A DNA stretch of 64,000 nucleotides. It comes from an uncultured Endozoicomonas sp. GTDB taxonomy: Bacteria; Pseudomonadota; Gammaproteobacteria; Pseudomonadales; Endozoicomonadaceae. Shown here piece by piece: positions 37,464 through 48,307 of this stretch. The stretch spans positions 1 to 64,000 of the forward strand of contig OODV01000190.1 in assembly GCA_900299555.1 (NCBI GenBank), given 5' to 3'. Every line of letters begins with the position of its first letter. The stretch's first letter is position 1. The notes under the pieces are model-generated. The model saw only the letters and a list, made by a program, of their open reading frames with translations. It was not told where the DNA came from and made no database searches. A program made the position numbers and the translations under genes.

Positions 37464-39263
37464 GTGAGCGACCTAAGCCTTATCAGGAACTTTTCAATCA
37501 TTGCCCATATTGACCATGGCAAATCGACTCTGGCTGACCGTTTTATCCAAACCTGCGGTGGGCTCAGTGATCGTGAAATGCAGGCTCAGGTGCTTGATTC
37601 CATGGAGCTTGAGCGCGAGCGTGGAATCACGATCAAGGCTCAGAGCGTAACGCTGGATTACCAGGCTAAAGATGGTAATACCTATCAGCTGAACTTCATT
37701 GATACACCCGGGCACGTTGACTTTTCCTATGAAGTGTCAAGATCTCTGGCAGCCTGTGAAGGGGCGCTGCTGGTGGTGGATGCAGCTCAGGGTGTTGAGG
37801 CTCAATCTGTCGCTAACTGTTATACAGCGATAGAGCAGGGGCTTGAGGTTATGCCGGTTCTGAATAAAATGGATCTGCCTCAGGCCGAGCCTGATCGTGT
37901 CTCTCAGGAAATTGAAGAAATTATAGGCATTGATGCTACTGATGCGGTGCGCTGCTCAGCCAAAAGTGGGTTGGGAATTGAAGATGTTCTTGAGCGACTT
38001 GTATCTAGTATTCCTGCACCTGAAGGTGATATCAATGGACCTCTGCAAGCACTGATTATTGATTCCTGGTTTGATAACTACCTGGGTGTGGTTTCTCTAG
38101 TACGTGTTAAAAATGGCACGTTACGAAAGGGGGAGAAGATTATTGTCAAGTCGACCAGGCAATCTCATGTGGTTGATAATGTCGGTATTTTTACGCCAAA
38201 ACGATCACCTACAGGGGGGCTCAAAGCAGGTGAAGTTGGCTATGTGGTTGCTGGTATTAAGGACATAAATGGCGCCCCTGTGGGTGATACGTTGACGCAC
38301 CTGAAAACTCAGGATGTTGCGGCGTTGCCAGGATTTAAACATGTTAAACCACAGGTTTATGCTGGGTTGTTCCCTGTCAGTGCTGATGATTTTGAGGACT
38401 TTCGTGATGCTCTTGAAAAGTTAAGTCTCAATGATGCTTCACTGTTCTATGAGCCAGAGAGTAGTGATGCCCTAGGATTTGGTTTCCGTTGTGGCTTCCT
38501 CGGTATGCTTCATATGGAGATCATTCAAGAGCGTCTGGAGCGAGAGTATGACCTGGACCTGATTACCACAGCACCAACGGTAATCTATGAGTGTCATATG
38601 AAAAATGGCAGTGTTATTGAGGTTGATAATCCATCTCGCCTGCCAGACCCTGCTGGAATTGATGAAATTCGAGAGCCGATTTCCAGAGCGAATATTCTGG
38701 TGCCACAGGAATATCTGGGTAATGTCATCTCCCTCTGCGTTGAGAAAAGGGGGGTACAGAAAGATATGCAGTTCACCGGGGGGCAGGTATCACTGACCTA
38801 TGATATTCCGATGAATGAAGTGGTTCTTGATTTCTTTGATCGTCTGAAATCAGTGAGTCGGGGGTTTGCATCACTGGATTATTCTTTTGATCGCTTTGAA
38901 GCCGCTAAAATGGTTCGGGTAGATATTCTGATCAATGGTGAAAAAGTTGATGCTCTTGCACTGATTGTTCATAAGGATCATTCCGTTGCCAGGGGTAGGG
39001 TTCTGACTGAGAAAATGAAAGAAATTATTCACCGTCAGATGTTTGATGTCGCTATTCAGGCTGCTATTGGTGGTCAGATTATTGCTCGAACTACGGTTAA
39101 GGCACTTAGAAAAAACGTAACGGCTAAGTGTTATGGTGGTGACGTTAGTCGTAAGCGTAAGCTGCTGGAAAAACAGAAGGCAGGTAAGAAGCGGATGAAG
39201 CAGGTAGGGCGTGTGGAAATTCCACAGGAGGCTTTCCTAGCCGTTCTAAAGGTCGACAAATAA
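37464..39263 (+). CDS. lepA: elongation factor 4 (LepA)
   Basis: The 599-residue ribosome-associated GTPase has been described as a back-translocase or ribosome-biogenesis factor. GTPase motifs are [25 protein letters not shown] and [10 protein letters not shown]. The C-terminal LepA domain ends in the lysine/arginine-rich [26 protein letters not shown] use the GTG at 37464 ([13 protein letters not shown]), which gives exactly the E. coli length. An in-frame GTG at 37431 lies inside the terminator hairpin and is unlikely. First gene of the lepA-lepB-rnc-era operon. Confidence 0.95.
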   Translation: MSDLSLIRNFSIIAHIDHGKSTLADRFIQTCGGLSDREMQAQVLDSMELERERGITIKAQSVTLDYQAKDGNTYQLNFIDTPGHVDFSYEVSRSLAACEGALLVVDAAQGVEAQSVANCYTAIEQGLEVMPVLNKMDLPQAEPDRVSQEIEEIIGIDATDAVRCSAKSGLGIEDVLERLVSSIPAPEGDINGPLQALIIDSWFDNYLGVVSLVRVKNGTLRKGEKIIVKSTRQSHVVDNVGIFTPKRSPTGGLKAGEVGYVVAGIKDINGAPVGDTLTHLKTQDVAALPGFKHVKPQVYAGLFPVSADDFEDFRDALEKLSLNDASLFYEPESSDALGFGFRCGFLGMLHMEIIQERLEREYDLDLITTAPTVIYECHMKNGSVIEVDNPSRLPDPAGIDEIREPISRANILVPQEYLGNVISLCVEKRGVQKDMQFTGGQVSLTYDIPMNEVVLDFFDRLKSVSRGFASLDYSFDRFEAAKMVRVDILINGEKVDALALIVHKDHSVARGRVLTEKMKEIIHRQMFDVAIQAAIGGQIIARTTVKALRKNVTAKCYGGDVSRKRKLLEKQKAGKKRMKQVGRVEIPQEAFLAVLKVDK

Positions 39264-39422
39264 TAGTCCTTTGATTATATATAACCTGCAATGTGCCAGG
39301 TTGATGCGATGAGCCGGATTGCCGGCTTATTGTGTGCTGGGGAATTACTGTATTTGGACACTTTTAACGCAGGCTTACCGATTTGTACAGGTCTGATAAA
39401 ACGGGTTTAGAGAAGAACAGCC

Positions 39423-40232
39423 ATGGATTTTAACTTTCCACTGCTATTGGTACTCTCGGTTTTCATCACGGGTATCATTGCACTGATTGACCGACTTTTT
39501 CTGTTGCCAAAGCGAAAAGTAGCTATGGCGAATCTCAGCGCTCAGGGAGGGGATAGCGATACAGTAGAAAAGCTCGCTAAAGAACCTGCGATTGTAGAGA
39601 CCTCTAAGTCAATATTTCCTGTTTTGCTGTTTGTTCTGGTGATTCGATCATTTTTGTTTGAGCCTTTTCAAATCCCGTCTGGCTCAATGATTCCGACTTT
39701 GGAAGTTGGGGATTTTATTCTGGTTAATAAATACAGCTATGGTTTGCGTTTGCCCGTGACAGGAACAAAAGTTGTTCCTGTTGGTGAGCCCGATCGTGGT
39801 GATGTGATGGTATTTAAACAGCCCGGAAAAGAAAGTATTAACTTTATCAAGCGGGTTATCGGCTTACCTGGTGATGTGGTCCGTTATACGGGTAAACGTC
39901 TGACAGTGAATGGTGAGGCAGTGCCTGAAGCGTTTGTGGCTCAGCTGAGTGATGATCGATCCATCTACCGTCTTTATAATGAAGGTAGTGAAGACAAGCA
40001 GTATCAGATTCGAAAAGAATTAACCAGTAACGATTTCAGGGCTGAGGGTGAGTGGGTTGTGCCAGAAGGTATGTACTTTGTGATGGGTGACAACCGTGAT
40101 AGAAGTAATGACAGCCGCTATTGGGGATTTGTGCCGGAAGAGAATATAGTCGGAAAAGCTGTTTATATCTGGATGCATTGGCCTAGCTGGACCCAGTTGC
40201 CCGGATTTAAGAATAATGGTGCTATTCAGTAG
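39423..40232 (+). CDS. lepB: signal peptidase I
   Basis: The 269-residue inner-membrane serine-lysine protease removes signal peptides from secreted proteins. Two N-terminal spans lie at about residues 3-26 and 62-80. The catalytic serine is in IPSGSMIPTLEVGD (near residue 90) and the lysine in FIKRVIGLPGD (near 142). GDNRDRSNDSRYWGFVP is the conserved box E. It follows lepA by 159 bases containing a small AGCCGG/CCGGCT hairpin at 39312-39327. Confidence 0.95.
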   Translation: MDFNFPLLLVLSVFITGIIALIDRLFLLPKRKVAMANLSAQGGDSDTVEKLAKEPAIVETSKSIFPVLLFVLVIRSFLFEPFQIPSGSMIPTLEVGDFILVNKYSYGLRLPVTGTKVVPVGEPDRGDVMVFKQPGKESINFIKRVIGLPGDVVRYTGKRLTVNGEAVPEAFVAQLSDDRSIYRLYNEGSEDKQYQIRKELTSNDFRAEGEWVVPEGMYFVMGDNRDRSNDSRYWGFVPEENIVGKAVYIWMHWPSWTQLPGFKNNGAIQ

Positions 40233-40262
40233 GCTTCAGAAGGTGCCTGTGGAGAGAATCAC

Positions 40263-40637
40263 ATGAGTGGAATGAGAAACAGGCAGCAGGGAAGTAGTGC
40301 CTTGAGCTGGCTGTTTTATCTGTTAATTGGTGGGCTCCTGTTGTCTTTTGCATTTAAAGTCCTACCTTTCTATATGGATGATCATGCAGTTAATAAAGTT
40401 GTGGCATCATTAACGGATCGTCCTGGCTCTTCAACGGCCTCGGTAACTCAGGTTAGAACCTGGATTGATAAAGGGTTGCAGTTGAATATGGTCAAGCTGG
40501 ACCGCAGTGAAGTCAAAGTGGCCCGTGAAAATGGTGTGGTCGCTATAAACATTGGCTATGAACGCCGTATTAATTTTTTCTATAACGTTGATCTGGTATT
40601 AACGTTTGAACATAACTGGAAAGCCGGATCTCAGTGA
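40263..40637 (+). CDS. DUF4845 small membrane protein
   Basis: The 124-residue protein has one N-terminal membrane span ([24 protein letters not shown]) and a short extracytoplasmic domain ending in [17 protein letters not shown]. The DUF4845 family is found between lepB and rnc in many proteobacteria and has no assigned function. GGAGAG precedes the ATG. Its stop overlaps the rnc GTG, so the two are translationally coupled. Confidence 0.88.
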   Translation: MSGMRNRQQGSSALSWLFYLLIGGLLLSFAFKVLPFYMDDHAVNKVVASLTDRPGSSTASVTQVRTWIDKGLQLNMVKLDRSEVKVARENGVVAINIGYERRINFFYNVDLVLTFEHNWKAGSQ

Positions 40638-41320
40638 AAATGCTTGAACTTGCCCGCTTGCAGAGAAAGTTAGGGCATGAATTTTCAGATCAGAGCCTGT
40701 TGGAACTGGCGTTAACACATCGCAGTTTTGGCAGTCGTAATAATGAGCGCCTGGAATTTCTGGGTGACTCAATTGTCAATTTTGTCATTGCCGAAGCGCT
40801 TTATGAGCGTTTTCCCGATGCAAAGGAAGGTCAGTTAAGTCGTTTACGTGCTCGAATGGTTCGAGGTGCAACGCTGGCAGAGCTTGGACGTGAATTTGAG
40901 CTTGGTGATTTTCTTCGACTGGGCTCGGGTGAATTGAAAAGTGGTGGCTTCAGGCGGGAGTCTATTCTCGCTGATGCTATTGAGGCAATCATTGGAGCGA
41001 TTTATCTTGATGCCGGAATGGCTGTTTGTCACGAGCGTATTCGCAGCTGGTTCAACAGTCGCCTTGAAAAGTTGACGACAACGGATGAGCAAAATAAAGA
41101 TCCCAAAACCCGGCTGCAGGAATATCTTCAGGCCAGGCAGTACTCATTACCGAATTATCAGGTAACGGATATTCAGGGTGAGGCTCACGACCAGCATTTT
41201 TCGGTGGTGTGTGTGCTTGACTGTCTGGATGAACCATCAAAGGGGGAAGGGCCGAGTCGGCGTGGTGCTGAACAGCAGGCGGCTCGTAACGCATTGAAAT
41301 TGCTTGGCGTTGAGCATTAA
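40634..41320 (+). CDS. rnc: ribonuclease III
   Basis: The 228-residue endonuclease cleaves double-stranded RNA and matures rRNA. The catalytic signature [18 protein letters not shown] lies near residue 37, with further acidic residues in [19 protein letters not shown]. The C-terminal double-strand RNA-binding domain ends in [21 protein letters not shown] at 40634 overlaps the DUF4845 stop; an ATG two codons later is an alternative. In other bacteria the rnc leader is cut by RNase III itself; no hairpin was checked here. Confidence 0.95.
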   Translation: MKMLELARLQRKLGHEFSDQSLLELALTHRSFGSRNNERLEFLGDSIVNFVIAEALYERFPDAKEGQLSRLRARMVRGATLAELGREFELGDFLRLGSGELKSGGFRRESILADAIEAIIGAIYLDAGMAVCHERIRSWFNSRLEKLTTTDEQNKDPKTRLQEYLQARQYSLPNYQVTDIQGEAHDQHFSVVCVLDCLDEPSKGEGPSRRGAEQQAARNALKLLGVEH

Positions 41321-41344
41321 GAGTATTAGAGAGCAGATAAACAG

Positions 41345-42316
41345 ATGACATCTGATGTAAATCACGAAGAGCCCACTGCTCATGAGTTCAGTTCGGTCGA
41401 CTCCGTTTCAGAAGTCAGCCGATGTGGTTATGTTGCCATTGTTGGCAGGCCTAATGTTGGTAAATCAACACTGTTGAATCATCTTCTTGGGCAGAAACTT
41501 TCAATTACCTCTCGCCGTCCCCAGACAACTCGCCATCAGGTGCTTGGTATAAAGACAGAGCAGGGCATTCAAACTGTGTATGTTGATACGCCGGGAATGC
41601 ACAAGGTCCAGAAAAAAGCCATTAATCGCTATATGAATAAGGCAGCCAGCAGTGCTTTGGCGGGCATTGATGCCATTGTATTTGTGGTTGACCGGCTTAC
41701 CTGGAATGAAGAGGACCAGATGGTTCTGGAGAAAGTTCAGGGTGCTCGTTGTCCGGTTATTCTTGCTGTCAACAAAGTTGACAAGATTAGTGACAAAACG
41801 AAGTTAATGCCTCACCTTGAATCGTTGTCAGGAAAAATGGACTTTCATGCCGTGGTGCCCATTTCTGCTCAGAATGGGCATAATCTGAAGCAGCTGGAAG
41901 AGATGATTACCAGGCTTGTGCCAGAAGGTGTTCACCACTTCCCTGAAGATCAGCTGACGGACAGAAGTTCAAGATTTCTGGCTGCTGAACTGGTGCGTGA
42001 GAAGGTGATGCGCCAGTTAGGTGATGAGTTGCCTTATGAAGTCACTGTTGAAATTGAAGAGTTTAAACATGAGGTGCGCCCAAAAGGTCCATTACTGACG
42101 ATCAGTGCATTAATCCTTGTAGAGCGTGCAGGGCAGAAGGCTATTGTCATCGGTGATAAAGGCAGTCGTCTCAAGCAAATAGGACAGGATGCCCGTAAGG
42201 ATATGGAACTAATGTTTGACTCTAAAGTGATGTTGAGCCTCTGGGTTAAAGTTAAAGCTGGCTGGTCTGATGATGAGCGAGCTCTGAAAAGTCTGGGATA
42301 TGACCACAACCAGTGA
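41345..42316 (+). CDS. era: GTPase Era
   Basis: The 323-residue essential GTPase is involved in 30S ribosome assembly. GTPase motifs: [35 protein letters not shown] and NKVDKI. The C-terminal KH domain has [23 protein letters not shown]. An N-terminal extension of about 28 acidic residues precedes the family core. The gene overlaps recO by 17 bases. Confidence 0.95.
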   Translation: MTSDVNHEEPTAHEFSSVDSVSEVSRCGYVAIVGRPNVGKSTLLNHLLGQKLSITSRRPQTTRHQVLGIKTEQGIQTVYVDTPGMHKVQKKAINRYMNKAASSALAGIDAIVFVVDRLTWNEEDQMVLEKVQGARCPVILAVNKVDKISDKTKLMPHLESLSGKMDFHAVVPISAQNGHNLKQLEEMITRLVPEGVHHFPEDQLTDRSSRFLAAELVREKVMRQLGDELPYEVTVEIEEFKHEVRPKGPLLTISALILVERAGQKAIVIGDKGSRLKQIGQDARKDMELMFDSKVMLSLWVKVKAGWSDDERALKSLGYDHNQ

Positions 42317-43034
42317 TTTTCATAAAGCCTGGTTACTTCATCGGCGCTCTTATAAAGAGCGCTCAGTTATTGCTGAATTTCTCGTTGAGGGGCATGGTCG
42401 TATTGCCATGGTTGTCAGAGGTGTTCGCCAGTCCCGTTCTCGATACTCGTCGTTACTGCAGCCCTTTCATCAATTGATGGTTAGGTGGAAGGGGCGTGGT
42501 GAACTGAAAACACTCATTGATCTGGAGCCTGATCGTCACGAATTTCTCTCTGGTGAGCGGCTTTACTGTGGGTTTTATATTAACGAGTTATTGATGAGGT
42601 CGATGATTCCGGGTCAGCACGTGGACGGTCTGACAGATCTGTATCAGAATACACTCTTCTATTTGAACAGGTCTGCACCTCTTGAGCCTTTACTGAGGCA
42701 GTTTGAGTTGGAATTGTTGAAGCTCTGTGGCTATGCCCCCTCCCTGGATTGGGATGTGGCTAATGGTGTTCCTCTTATTGATGGGGTTTTGTATCGGTTT
42801 GAGCCAGAGCATGGTCTGGTTCCCACTGATGAACATATTGGCCATTCTGAGAAGGGGTTTTGCTACACCGCTGAATTACTTAGAGCGCTATCCAGTGGGG
42901 ATTTCAGCAACCCTGATTTTTATCCGGGCTTTAAGCGCTTTACAAGGCAGGCCATGAGGCCTCTTATCGGGGAGCGGCCTTTGCAGAGCCGTATGCTTTT
43001 CGCAAATAGAATTCGTTCTTTGCCGGAAGGATAA
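42300..43034 (+). CDS. recO: DNA repair protein RecO
   Basis: The 244-residue recombination mediator loads RecA with RecR on SSB-coated DNA. The N-terminal OB-fold starts [34 protein letters not shown], and the helical C-terminal part has [20 protein letters not shown]. The start lies inside era, showing coupling. The zinc-binding cysteines of Gram-positive RecO are absent, as usual for gammaproteobacteria. Confidence 0.93.
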   Translation: MTTTSDFHKAWLLHRRSYKERSVIAEFLVEGHGRIAMVVRGVRQSRSRYSSLLQPFHQLMVRWKGRGELKTLIDLEPDRHEFLSGERLYCGFYINELLMRSMIPGQHVDGLTDLYQNTLFYLNRSAPLEPLLRQFELELLKLCGYAPSLDWDVANGVPLIDGVLYRFEPEHGLVPTDEHIGHSEKGFCYTAELLRALSSGDFSNPDFYPGFKRFTRQAMRPLIGERPLQSRMLFANRIRSLPEG

Positions 43035-43082
43035 GAGCGTCTCAAACGTTTGAAACAACTTGATTAACGGTAAGGATTACTC

Positions 43083-43832
43083 ATGGTTCCTCATAAGCGT
43101 ATTTTGCTGGGCGTCAATATTGACCATGTTGCAACTGTTAGACAAGCTAGAGGGATTCGCTATCCTGATCCTGTCCAAGCTGCTATTGAAGCTGAAGAGG
43201 CAGGGGCAGATGGCATTACATTACACCTGCGTGAAGACCGAAGGCATATTCAGGATCATGATGTTTTCAGGATTCGCGATATTTTACAGACTCGGATGAA
43301 TCTTGAAATGGCGGTGACAGAAGAGATGCTGTGCAATGCTGAAAAGGTCAAGCCTGAGCATGTTTGTCTTGTACCTGAGAAGAGAGAAGAGGTGACTACT
43401 GAAGGCGGGCTGGATGTTAAGGGGCTTTTTGATAGTGTTGCTTCTGCCTGTCATCGACTTGGTAAACAGCGTGTTGAAGTTTCATTATTCATTGATCCTG
43501 ACAGGGATCAGGTTGAAGCGGCTGCCCGTGCTGGCGCGCCTGCCATTGAGTTGCATACAGGAGCGTATGCTGAAGCAATGACTGCAGAAGCTATGCAGAA
43601 AGAGCTTGATCGTTTGCGAAATGCGGTCATATTTGGGTTGGAGCAGGGGCTTATTGTTAATGCTGGTCATGGGCTGAATTATCAGAATGTTGAGCCTGTC
43701 GCTATGATTGCTGGTATTAATGAACTTAATATTGGACATTCAATCATTGCCCGTGCGCTTTTTACCGGTTTGAAGCCCGCCGTTCGTGAAATGAAATCAC
43801 TGATGTTGGATGCCGCACGGAAGGCATTTTAA
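43083..43832 (+). CDS. pdxJ: pyridoxine 5'-phosphate synthase
   Basis: The 249-residue TIM-barrel enzyme joins 1-deoxyxylulose 5-phosphate and 3-amino-2-oxopropyl phosphate in vitamin B6 synthesis. Signatures: [44 protein letters not shown], and [15 protein letters not shown]. It is followed without a gap by acpS, as in E. coli. Confidence 0.96.
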   Translation: MVPHKRILLGVNIDHVATVRQARGIRYPDPVQAAIEAEEAGADGITLHLREDRRHIQDHDVFRIRDILQTRMNLEMAVTEEMLCNAEKVKPEHVCLVPEKREEVTTEGGLDVKGLFDSVASACHRLGKQRVEVSLFIDPDRDQVEAAARAGAPAIELHTGAYAEAMTAEAMQKELDRLRNAVIFGLEQGLIVNAGHGLNYQNVEPVAMIAGINELNIGHSIIARALFTGLKPAVREMKSLMLDAARKAF

Positions 43833-44207
43833 GTGATTGCAGGAATTGGTACCGATATCGTCCGGATTGAACGAATTGAACGCTCCCTTAACCGATTGGG
43901 TGATGCATTTGCCCGCCGGATTCTGACCCAATTTGAATTATCTGTCTGGTCTGAGAGTGCTAAGCCAGCATCTTATCTTGCCAAGCGATTTGCAGCCAAG
44001 GAAGCGGTTGCAAAAGCATTTGGAACGGGTATTGGTAAATTATCTTTTCAACATATTGAAATCAGAAATAACTATATCGGAGCACCGGAGCTGGTTCTGT
44101 ACAGTTATGCGCTTGAATTACAGCACCAAAAAGGCATAAAACATTGCCATATTAGTCTTTCAGATGAACAAGATAACGCCATCGCTTTTGTTGTTCTGGA
44201 GGGCTAA
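43833..44207 (+). CDS. acpS: holo-[acyl-carrier-protein] synthase
   Basis: The 124-residue enzyme transfers phosphopantetheine from CoA to acyl carrier protein. The metal/CoA motifs GIGTDIVRIERIE and KRFAAKEAVAKAFGTG are intact. GTG start is directly after the pdxJ stop. Last gene of the lepA operon, convergent with barA. The short gap to barA holds an inverted repeat (ACTATGCA 44229-44236, TGCATAGT 44252-44259). Confidence 0.94.
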   Translation: MIAGIGTDIVRIERIERSLNRLGDAFARRILTQFELSVWSESAKPASYLAKRFAAKEAVAKAFGTGIGKLSFQHIEIRNNYIGAPELVLYSYALELQHQKGIKHCHISLSDEQDNAIAFVVLEG

Positions 44208-44262
44208 AAGCCTCTCCAGATACAATGTACTATGCAAGCAGTATTCAATGATGCATAGTGTG

Positions 44263-47103
44263 TTAACTTGCTTCCTCTGCTTCTGCGTTATCAATCTCCC
44301 ATTCCTTAAGTCGAATAATTGACTGAACTAACAACTGAAAATCTTCTTTGATCTTGTCGTGGGAGAGATCATTGTATTGCTTCAGTCTGGTTTCCAGTCT
44401 GTTGCAAATCCTTTCCATCTCGGGAATACCACAATATCGACAGGCGCCATGTAACCGATGCACCCGTTCAAGAACGGTTGAAAAATTATTCTCCTCCCAG
44501 CCCACTCTGAGTGTTTCCAGGTCATCTTCAAGGCCATCCTTCATCATGACCAGCATCTCATGAGCCAGTTGTGAGTTCCCTGCAGCCAGTTTTAAAGCCA
44601 GGTTTTCATCAACCGGACTTTCCTGGGCACTGGTTGCACTGGTAATGGGTATGTTTATTTTTGGAGTTGGTCGATACTCTTTGCCCTCGATACTCTCTGA
44701 AGGGGCTATAGCCCATTGATTCAGCATGCTGATCAAGTGTTTCTCACTGACCGGCTTACTTAGATAGTCATCAAAACCACTTTGCAAAAGAACTTTCTTT
44801 TCTTCAGGCAAAGCGTGGGCAGTAACGGCAATAATAGGGGTGCGCTGATTAATAGGGATTTCTTTTCGAATTCTCTTTGTGGCTTCCATGCCATCAAGGA
44901 TGGGCATTTGAACATCCATAAAAATAATGTCGAAGGGTAAGTGTTTGCAAAGTTCAATTGCATCAAAACCATTTTCTGCTGTTATCAAGGGCTGGCCAAG
45001 TTGGCCAAGGATGGTTTTGAGTAACTTCAGGTTAACAGGGTTATCATCAACGGCCAGAATTTTCAGAGATTTAATTATTAGGCGAGGGTCAAAAGCCTGT
45101 TGGCCTTCCCTGTAAGAGATGAGTCTCTTGAGACGACTAAGTCCTACGGGTTTGAGTAATGTATTTATTTCGTTTGGCAATATAGCGTCAGGCAGGTTTG
45201 TTGCTTCGGCTGATGTTAGAAGTGTAATAGTAGAGCTGGCATGACAAGAGTGGAGCTGTTCAATGGCCTGTTCAAGGTTAACATCATCAAGATTAACGAA
45301 GATGTGATTAAAGTTCTTACAAGTCTTGCCGGAAGCTATTGCCTGCTGAAAACTGGTTGCCGTGATATTAGCGCCCATTTTATCAAGCAAATGAAAGATA
45401 GAGAGCCTGGTGAGTTCATGAGGTTCTATAAGGAGTACGTTTTGACCATCCAGAGGCTTTTCGATAGCAGCCTGTTGGCTCTTATTGTTAGGCGCTAGTG
45501 GTCCAGTAACCTTTGTCTTAAAAGTGAACCAGAAAGTAGCTCCTTGTCCTAAGTCAGACTCCAGAGCAATCTCACCACCCATCTGTTCTACCAGGCTTTT
45601 ACAGATAGAAAGACCGAGGCCAGTACCTCCAACTCTTCGGGTTTTACTCGTATCTGCCTGGGCAAAGGCATGGAATAGCTTATGGTGTTGTTCCCGGGTA
45701 AGGCCAATACCCGTGTCAGCCACTGAAATTCTCAGGGTTATCTGATCATCATGCCCTTGTCCGTTTAAAGAGTCGTTATCTGCGTTCCGACGTTCATCAT
45801 TATGTGTAGGGAGGCGTTGTACATCCTGTTCATGGCTGTTTTGATCGATCATTACGCGAACAGCTACAGAGCCGTAGCTGGTGAATTTGATGGCATTGCT
45901 GATCAGGTTGGTAAGTACCTGTTTTAATCGTTGCCCGTCAATGAGAATATTTTCAGGTACATCGTCGTATATAAAGTGAACAATTTCCAGTGACTTACCA
46001 TGAGCTGACGGCGCCATAAACGTCATAACATCTTCAATGATTTCACGGAGGCATGCAGGCTGGGGGTCAAGCTCTAATTTGCCCGCTTCCATTCGAGAGA
46101 AATCAAGAATATCGTTAAGCATGGTGAGCAAACCTTGAGAGGATTTCTCAATGGTACTAATGTAGTCGTATTGTTGTGGTGTCAGACTGGAGCTGAGCAT
46201 TAAGTTTGAAAAGCCAATAATACCATTTAGTGGCGTTCTGATCTCATGACTCATATTGGCAAGGAATTCACTCTTGCTTCGGCTTGCTTCCAGTGCTTCT
46301 TTTCTGGCCAGATCCAGTTCAACATTCTGAATCTCAATGGTTTCGAGTGTTTCCTGTAGCTCATCATTATATTGAGCGATATGGCTGGTCATTTTCTGAT
46401 GTTTAGCCTGGAGGCTATCCAGCATTTCATTGATGGCTGATTCCAGTTCATGCATCAGGCTTCCGGAGTTGTCCGGAAGGCGGGTGTCAAAGAAACCATC
46501 CCGTATACGACCAATGACCCTTGCCATATTATTCAGAGGTCGAGTAACACTATTACCCAGCTTAAGGCTGATCACCAATGCGATCGCAAGCCCCATGGCG
46601 ATCACAATAATACTGAATGCCAGAGAGCGGTACCGGGTGAGGTGTGTTTCTGCATAGGTGTAATCAATAATAAGCCAGCCATCGTTTACCATACTGTTAG
46701 GCTTGGTAATCGGGTTGGCGACTTGAATAATCTGGTCATTTTGGAACCAGGTTTGGTTTGGTCCCATCAGTGAGGATATTTTGCCCGTGGCTGTCAGTGT
46801 TGGTCCTGCATGGAGAACTTCCTTACCTTTTTCATTCACCAGACTGACCGCGCGAATGTCCATATCGTCGAGCAGCATGCTGATGAGGGTTTGCAGCTCT
46901 TCACGCTGGGTTTTATGTAGCAGAAGCGCAGCAATTGCCGCCTTTTGTTCGGATTGAGTAAGCGCCTTGGCCATGAGCTGATTGTCCAGCTCGTTATATC
47001 GCTTACTCAGATAGACGCCACCCATGAGTATCGAGACGATAATACCGGGTAAAAAGGCCAGCAGAAGAATGCGTTGACGGAATGCCAGAAGATGCTGTCT
47101 CAT
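44263..47103 (-). CDS. barA: BarA/GacS-type hybrid sensor histidine kinase
   Basis: About 946 residues from the ATG at 47103, which follows GGAAAGG; an upstream in-frame start would add 25 residues of unlikely sequence. Order: membrane span (11-31), periplasmic loop, second span (about 165-185), HAMP, HisKA with [15 protein letters not shown], ATPase with [13 protein letters not shown], a degenerate receiver-like segment ([12 protein letters not shown]...), a complete receiver ([27 protein letters not shown]) and an HPt domain with [13 protein letters not shown]. BarA/GacS activates the UvrY/GacA regulator and the Csr small RNAs. Position next to cysM-rlmD-relA is the usual one. Confidence 0.92.
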   Translation of the reverse strand: MRQHLLAFRQRILLLAFLPGIIVSILMGGVYLSKRYNELDNQLMAKALTQSEQKAAIAALLLHKTQREELQTLISMLLDDMDIRAVSLVNEKGKEVLHAGPTLTATGKISSLMGPNQTWFQNDQIIQVANPITKPNSMVNDGWLIIDYTYAETHLTRYRSLAFSIIVIAMGLAIALVISLKLGNSVTRPLNNMARVIGRIRDGFFDTRLPDNSGSLMHELESAINEMLDSLQAKHQKMTSHIAQYNDELQETLETIEIQNVELDLARKEALEASRSKSEFLANMSHEIRTPLNGIIGFSNLMLSSSLTPQQYDYISTIEKSSQGLLTMLNDILDFSRMEAGKLELDPQPACLREIIEDVMTFMAPSAHGKSLEIVHFIYDDVPENILIDGQRLKQVLTNLISNAIKFTSYGSVAVRVMIDQNSHEQDVQRLPTHNDERRNADNDSLNGQGHDDQITLRISVADTGIGLTREQHHKLFHAFAQADTSKTRRVGGTGLGLSICKSLVEQMGGEIALESDLGQGATFWFTFKTKVTGPLAPNNKSQQAAIEKPLDGQNVLLIEPHELTRLSIFHLLDKMGANITATSFQQAIASGKTCKNFNHIFVNLDDVNLEQAIEQLHSCHASSTITLLTSAEATNLPDAILPNEINTLLKPVGLSRLKRLISYREGQQAFDPRLIIKSLKILAVDDNPVNLKLLKTILGQLGQPLITAENGFDAIELCKHLPFDIIFMDVQMPILDGMEATKRIRKEIPINQRTPIIAVTAHALPEEKKVLLQSGFDDYLSKPVSEKHLISMLNQWAIAPSESIEGKEYRPTPKINIPITSATSAQESPVDENLALKLAAGNSQLAHEMLVMMKDGLEDDLETLRVGWEENNFSTVLERVHRLHGACRYCGIPEMERICNRLETRLKQYNDLSHDKIKEDFQLLVQSIIRLKEWEIDNAEAEEAS

Positions 47104-47289
47104 GGTACTGCCTTTCCCTGTTTGGCTTTTGTTATGTATTATGCAGGGTTTATGCTCAAAGCCATTAAAAAACAACAACCTTATATCAGATGTCCGAAGG
47201 TCGGCTTTTTAGTGCATGGGCGCTGATGAATAGCCAGTTGCCAGAAATATTATTTTCTGAGCCAGCATAATAAAGTTAATGCAAGATAT

Positions 47290-48180
47290 ATGTCCATGGA
47301 ATATCCGACAATAGAGTCGATTATTGGCAATACGCCTCTGGTTCGCCTGCAGCGTATGCAGGGAAAAAGCTCAAACGCTGTACTGCTCAAACTGGAGGGG
47401 CAGAACCCTGCAGGATCTGTGAAGGATCGCCCTGCCTTATCCATGATTGTGGAAGCAGAGGCCCGAAATGCAATCAGCCCGGGTGATACATTGATTGAGG
47501 CCACCAGTGGCAATACTGGAATAGCTCTGGCTATGGCAGCAGCAGTCCGGGGTTACAAAATGATTTTGATCATGCCGGACAGCATGAGTATTGAGCGTCG
47601 TGCAGCCATGAGTGCTTATGGTGCTGAACTGATTCTGGTCAGCGATGGTATGGAAGGAGCAAGAGATAAAGCGCTTGATATGCAAAGGCAGGGCCTGGGT
47701 AAGGTCTTGAATCAGTTTGCCAATCCCGATAATCCTCTTGCGCATTATGGGACTACCGGCCCTGAAATATGGCAGCAGACCAATGGTAAGATTACGCACT
47801 TTATCAGCTCTATGGGGACGACTGGAACCATAATGGGCGCTTCCCGTTATTTGAAACAGCAGAACCCATCCGTTCAGGTACTGGGTTTACAGCCTGAAGA
47901 TGGAGCTCAAATTCCGGGGATTCGTCGTTGGAGTCCTGAATATTTACCGGCTATTTTTGATCGCTCAGCCATCGATGATGTCATGGATATCGGACAGGTA
48001 GAGGCAGAGGAGTGTATGAGGCAGCTTGCTCGCGAAGAAGGTATATTTTGCGGTGTTTCATCGGGTGGCGCTGTTGCAGCGGCTCTCAGGGTTTCAAAAA
48101 CCGTAGAGGATGCCACCATTGTTGCGATTATCTGTGATCGTGGTGATCGCTATCTTTCGACCGGCGTATTTCTTCCTTAA
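47290..48180 (+). CDS. cysM: cysteine synthase B
   Basis: The 296-residue PLP enzyme makes cysteine from O-acetylserine and sulfide or thiosulfate. The PLP lysine is in PAGSVKDRPALSM (near residue 45), and ATSGNTGIALAMAAAVRGYK binds substrate. The phosphate loop is SSMGTTGTIMGASRYL. A second ATG two codons in is an equally good start. It diverges from barA. Confidence 0.94.
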   Translation: MSMEYPTIESIIGNTPLVRLQRMQGKSSNAVLLKLEGQNPAGSVKDRPALSMIVEAEARNAISPGDTLIEATSGNTGIALAMAAAVRGYKMILIMPDSMSIERRAAMSAYGAELILVSDGMEGARDKALDMQRQGLGKVLNQFANPDNPLAHYGTTGPEIWQQTNGKITHFISSMGTTGTIMGASRYLKQQNPSVQVLGLQPEDGAQIPGIRRWSPEYLPAIFDRSAIDDVMDIGQVEAEECMRQLAREEGIFCGVSSGGAVAAALRVSKTVEDATIVAIICDRGDRYLSTGVFLP

Positions 48181-48307
48181 AGAAACGATAGACTTTGTAA
48201 AATATTGAAATTTCAATAAATAGACTTCAGCTCTGAGTTTTTTGTGACGGGTATCCAATGTAGAATTGCCGTTTTAATGCGTGCAGATAAAATGTTGGAA
48301 GTTAAAT

